A stretch of 6,506 nucleotides of DNA from Actinomycetes bacterium. GTDB taxonomy: Bacteria > Actinomycetota > Acidimicrobiia > Acidimicrobiales > Palsa-688. A program made the position numbers and the translations under genes. The stretch lies in contig JAJZWW010000191.1 in NCBI GenBank assembly GCA_021846485.1, positions 1-6,506 on the forward strand, in the 5' to 3' direction. Below are positions 6,494-6,506 of the stretch, piece by piece (the first letter of the stretch is position 1; the number at the start of each line of letters is the position of its first letter). A model generated the notes under the pieces. The model was not told where the DNA came from. It worked only from the letters and a program-made list of their open reading frames with translations, and did not search any database.

Positions 6494-6506
6494 AGAATGA
6501 CGATAA
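6477..6506 (+). CDS. Ribosome-binding site and first codons of a rightward gene truncated by the window edge
   Basis: AGGAGG at 6477-6482 is followed 7 nt later by GTG at 6490, then AAG AAT GAC GAT, giving V/M-K-N-D-D before the window ends. This is the strongest Shine-Dalgarno and start pair on the plus strand. An ATG at 6497 is an alternative but lies 14 nt from the AGGAGG. The same frame stays open upstream back to about 6310, with GTG codons at 6415 and 6457, so the true start could be earlier. The product cannot be identified from so few residues. The gene diverges from the helicase operon and may share the regulatory region at 6275-6358. Confidence 0.45.

Overview
The window is strongly GC-rich DNA. 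Third codon positions are nearly all G or C, TTA/CTA/TCA codons are rare, and GTG starts look common. This points to a high-GC actinobacterium, although nothing here fixes genus or species. Almost all of it is one leftward operon, read from about 6300 down to 1. A short divergent promoter region follows at about 6275-6358, and then the beginning of a rightward transcription unit that runs off the right edge.

The leftward operon has three tightly packed genes. First is a small XRE-type helix-turn-helix regulator (6274-5882). After a 7-nt gap comes an ImmA/IrrE-family zinc peptidase with a clear HELAH motif (5874-5308). After an 8-nt gap comes a very large DUF1998-type superfamily 2 helicase (5299 to beyond position 1). 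Its Shine-Dalgarno sequence overlaps the peptidase stop codon. I translated the helicase frame by hand: it stays open for 1,766 codons with no stop or frameshift, and its C-terminus lies outside the window. It carries a complete helicase motif set, two zinc-ribbon cysteine quartets, a third cysteine quartet of the MrfA/DUF1998 zinc-binding type, and a C-terminal segment resembling Vsr/DUF559-type PD-(D/E)XK nucleases.

The layout suggests an accessory, probably anti-phage, operon. The helicase (possibly helicase-nuclease) would be the effector. The XRE plus ImmA/IrrE pair resembles the ImmR/ImmA switch of integrative elements, in which a DNA-damage-activated peptidase inactivates its partner repressor, and it also resembles the XRE-COG2856 pairs predicted as toxin-antitoxin modules. 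Large DUF1998 helicases belong to defence systems such as Druantia (DruE) and DISARM (DrmA/DrmB), but no other named component of either is visible here, so I assign no system name.

The right end (6359-6506) holds a possible 44-codon reading frame with a good ribosome-binding site. It overlaps by four bases (GTGA) the probable GTG start of a truncated gene. I see no RNA gene, insertion sequence, CRISPR array, attachment site or gene-free stretch longer than 300 bases.
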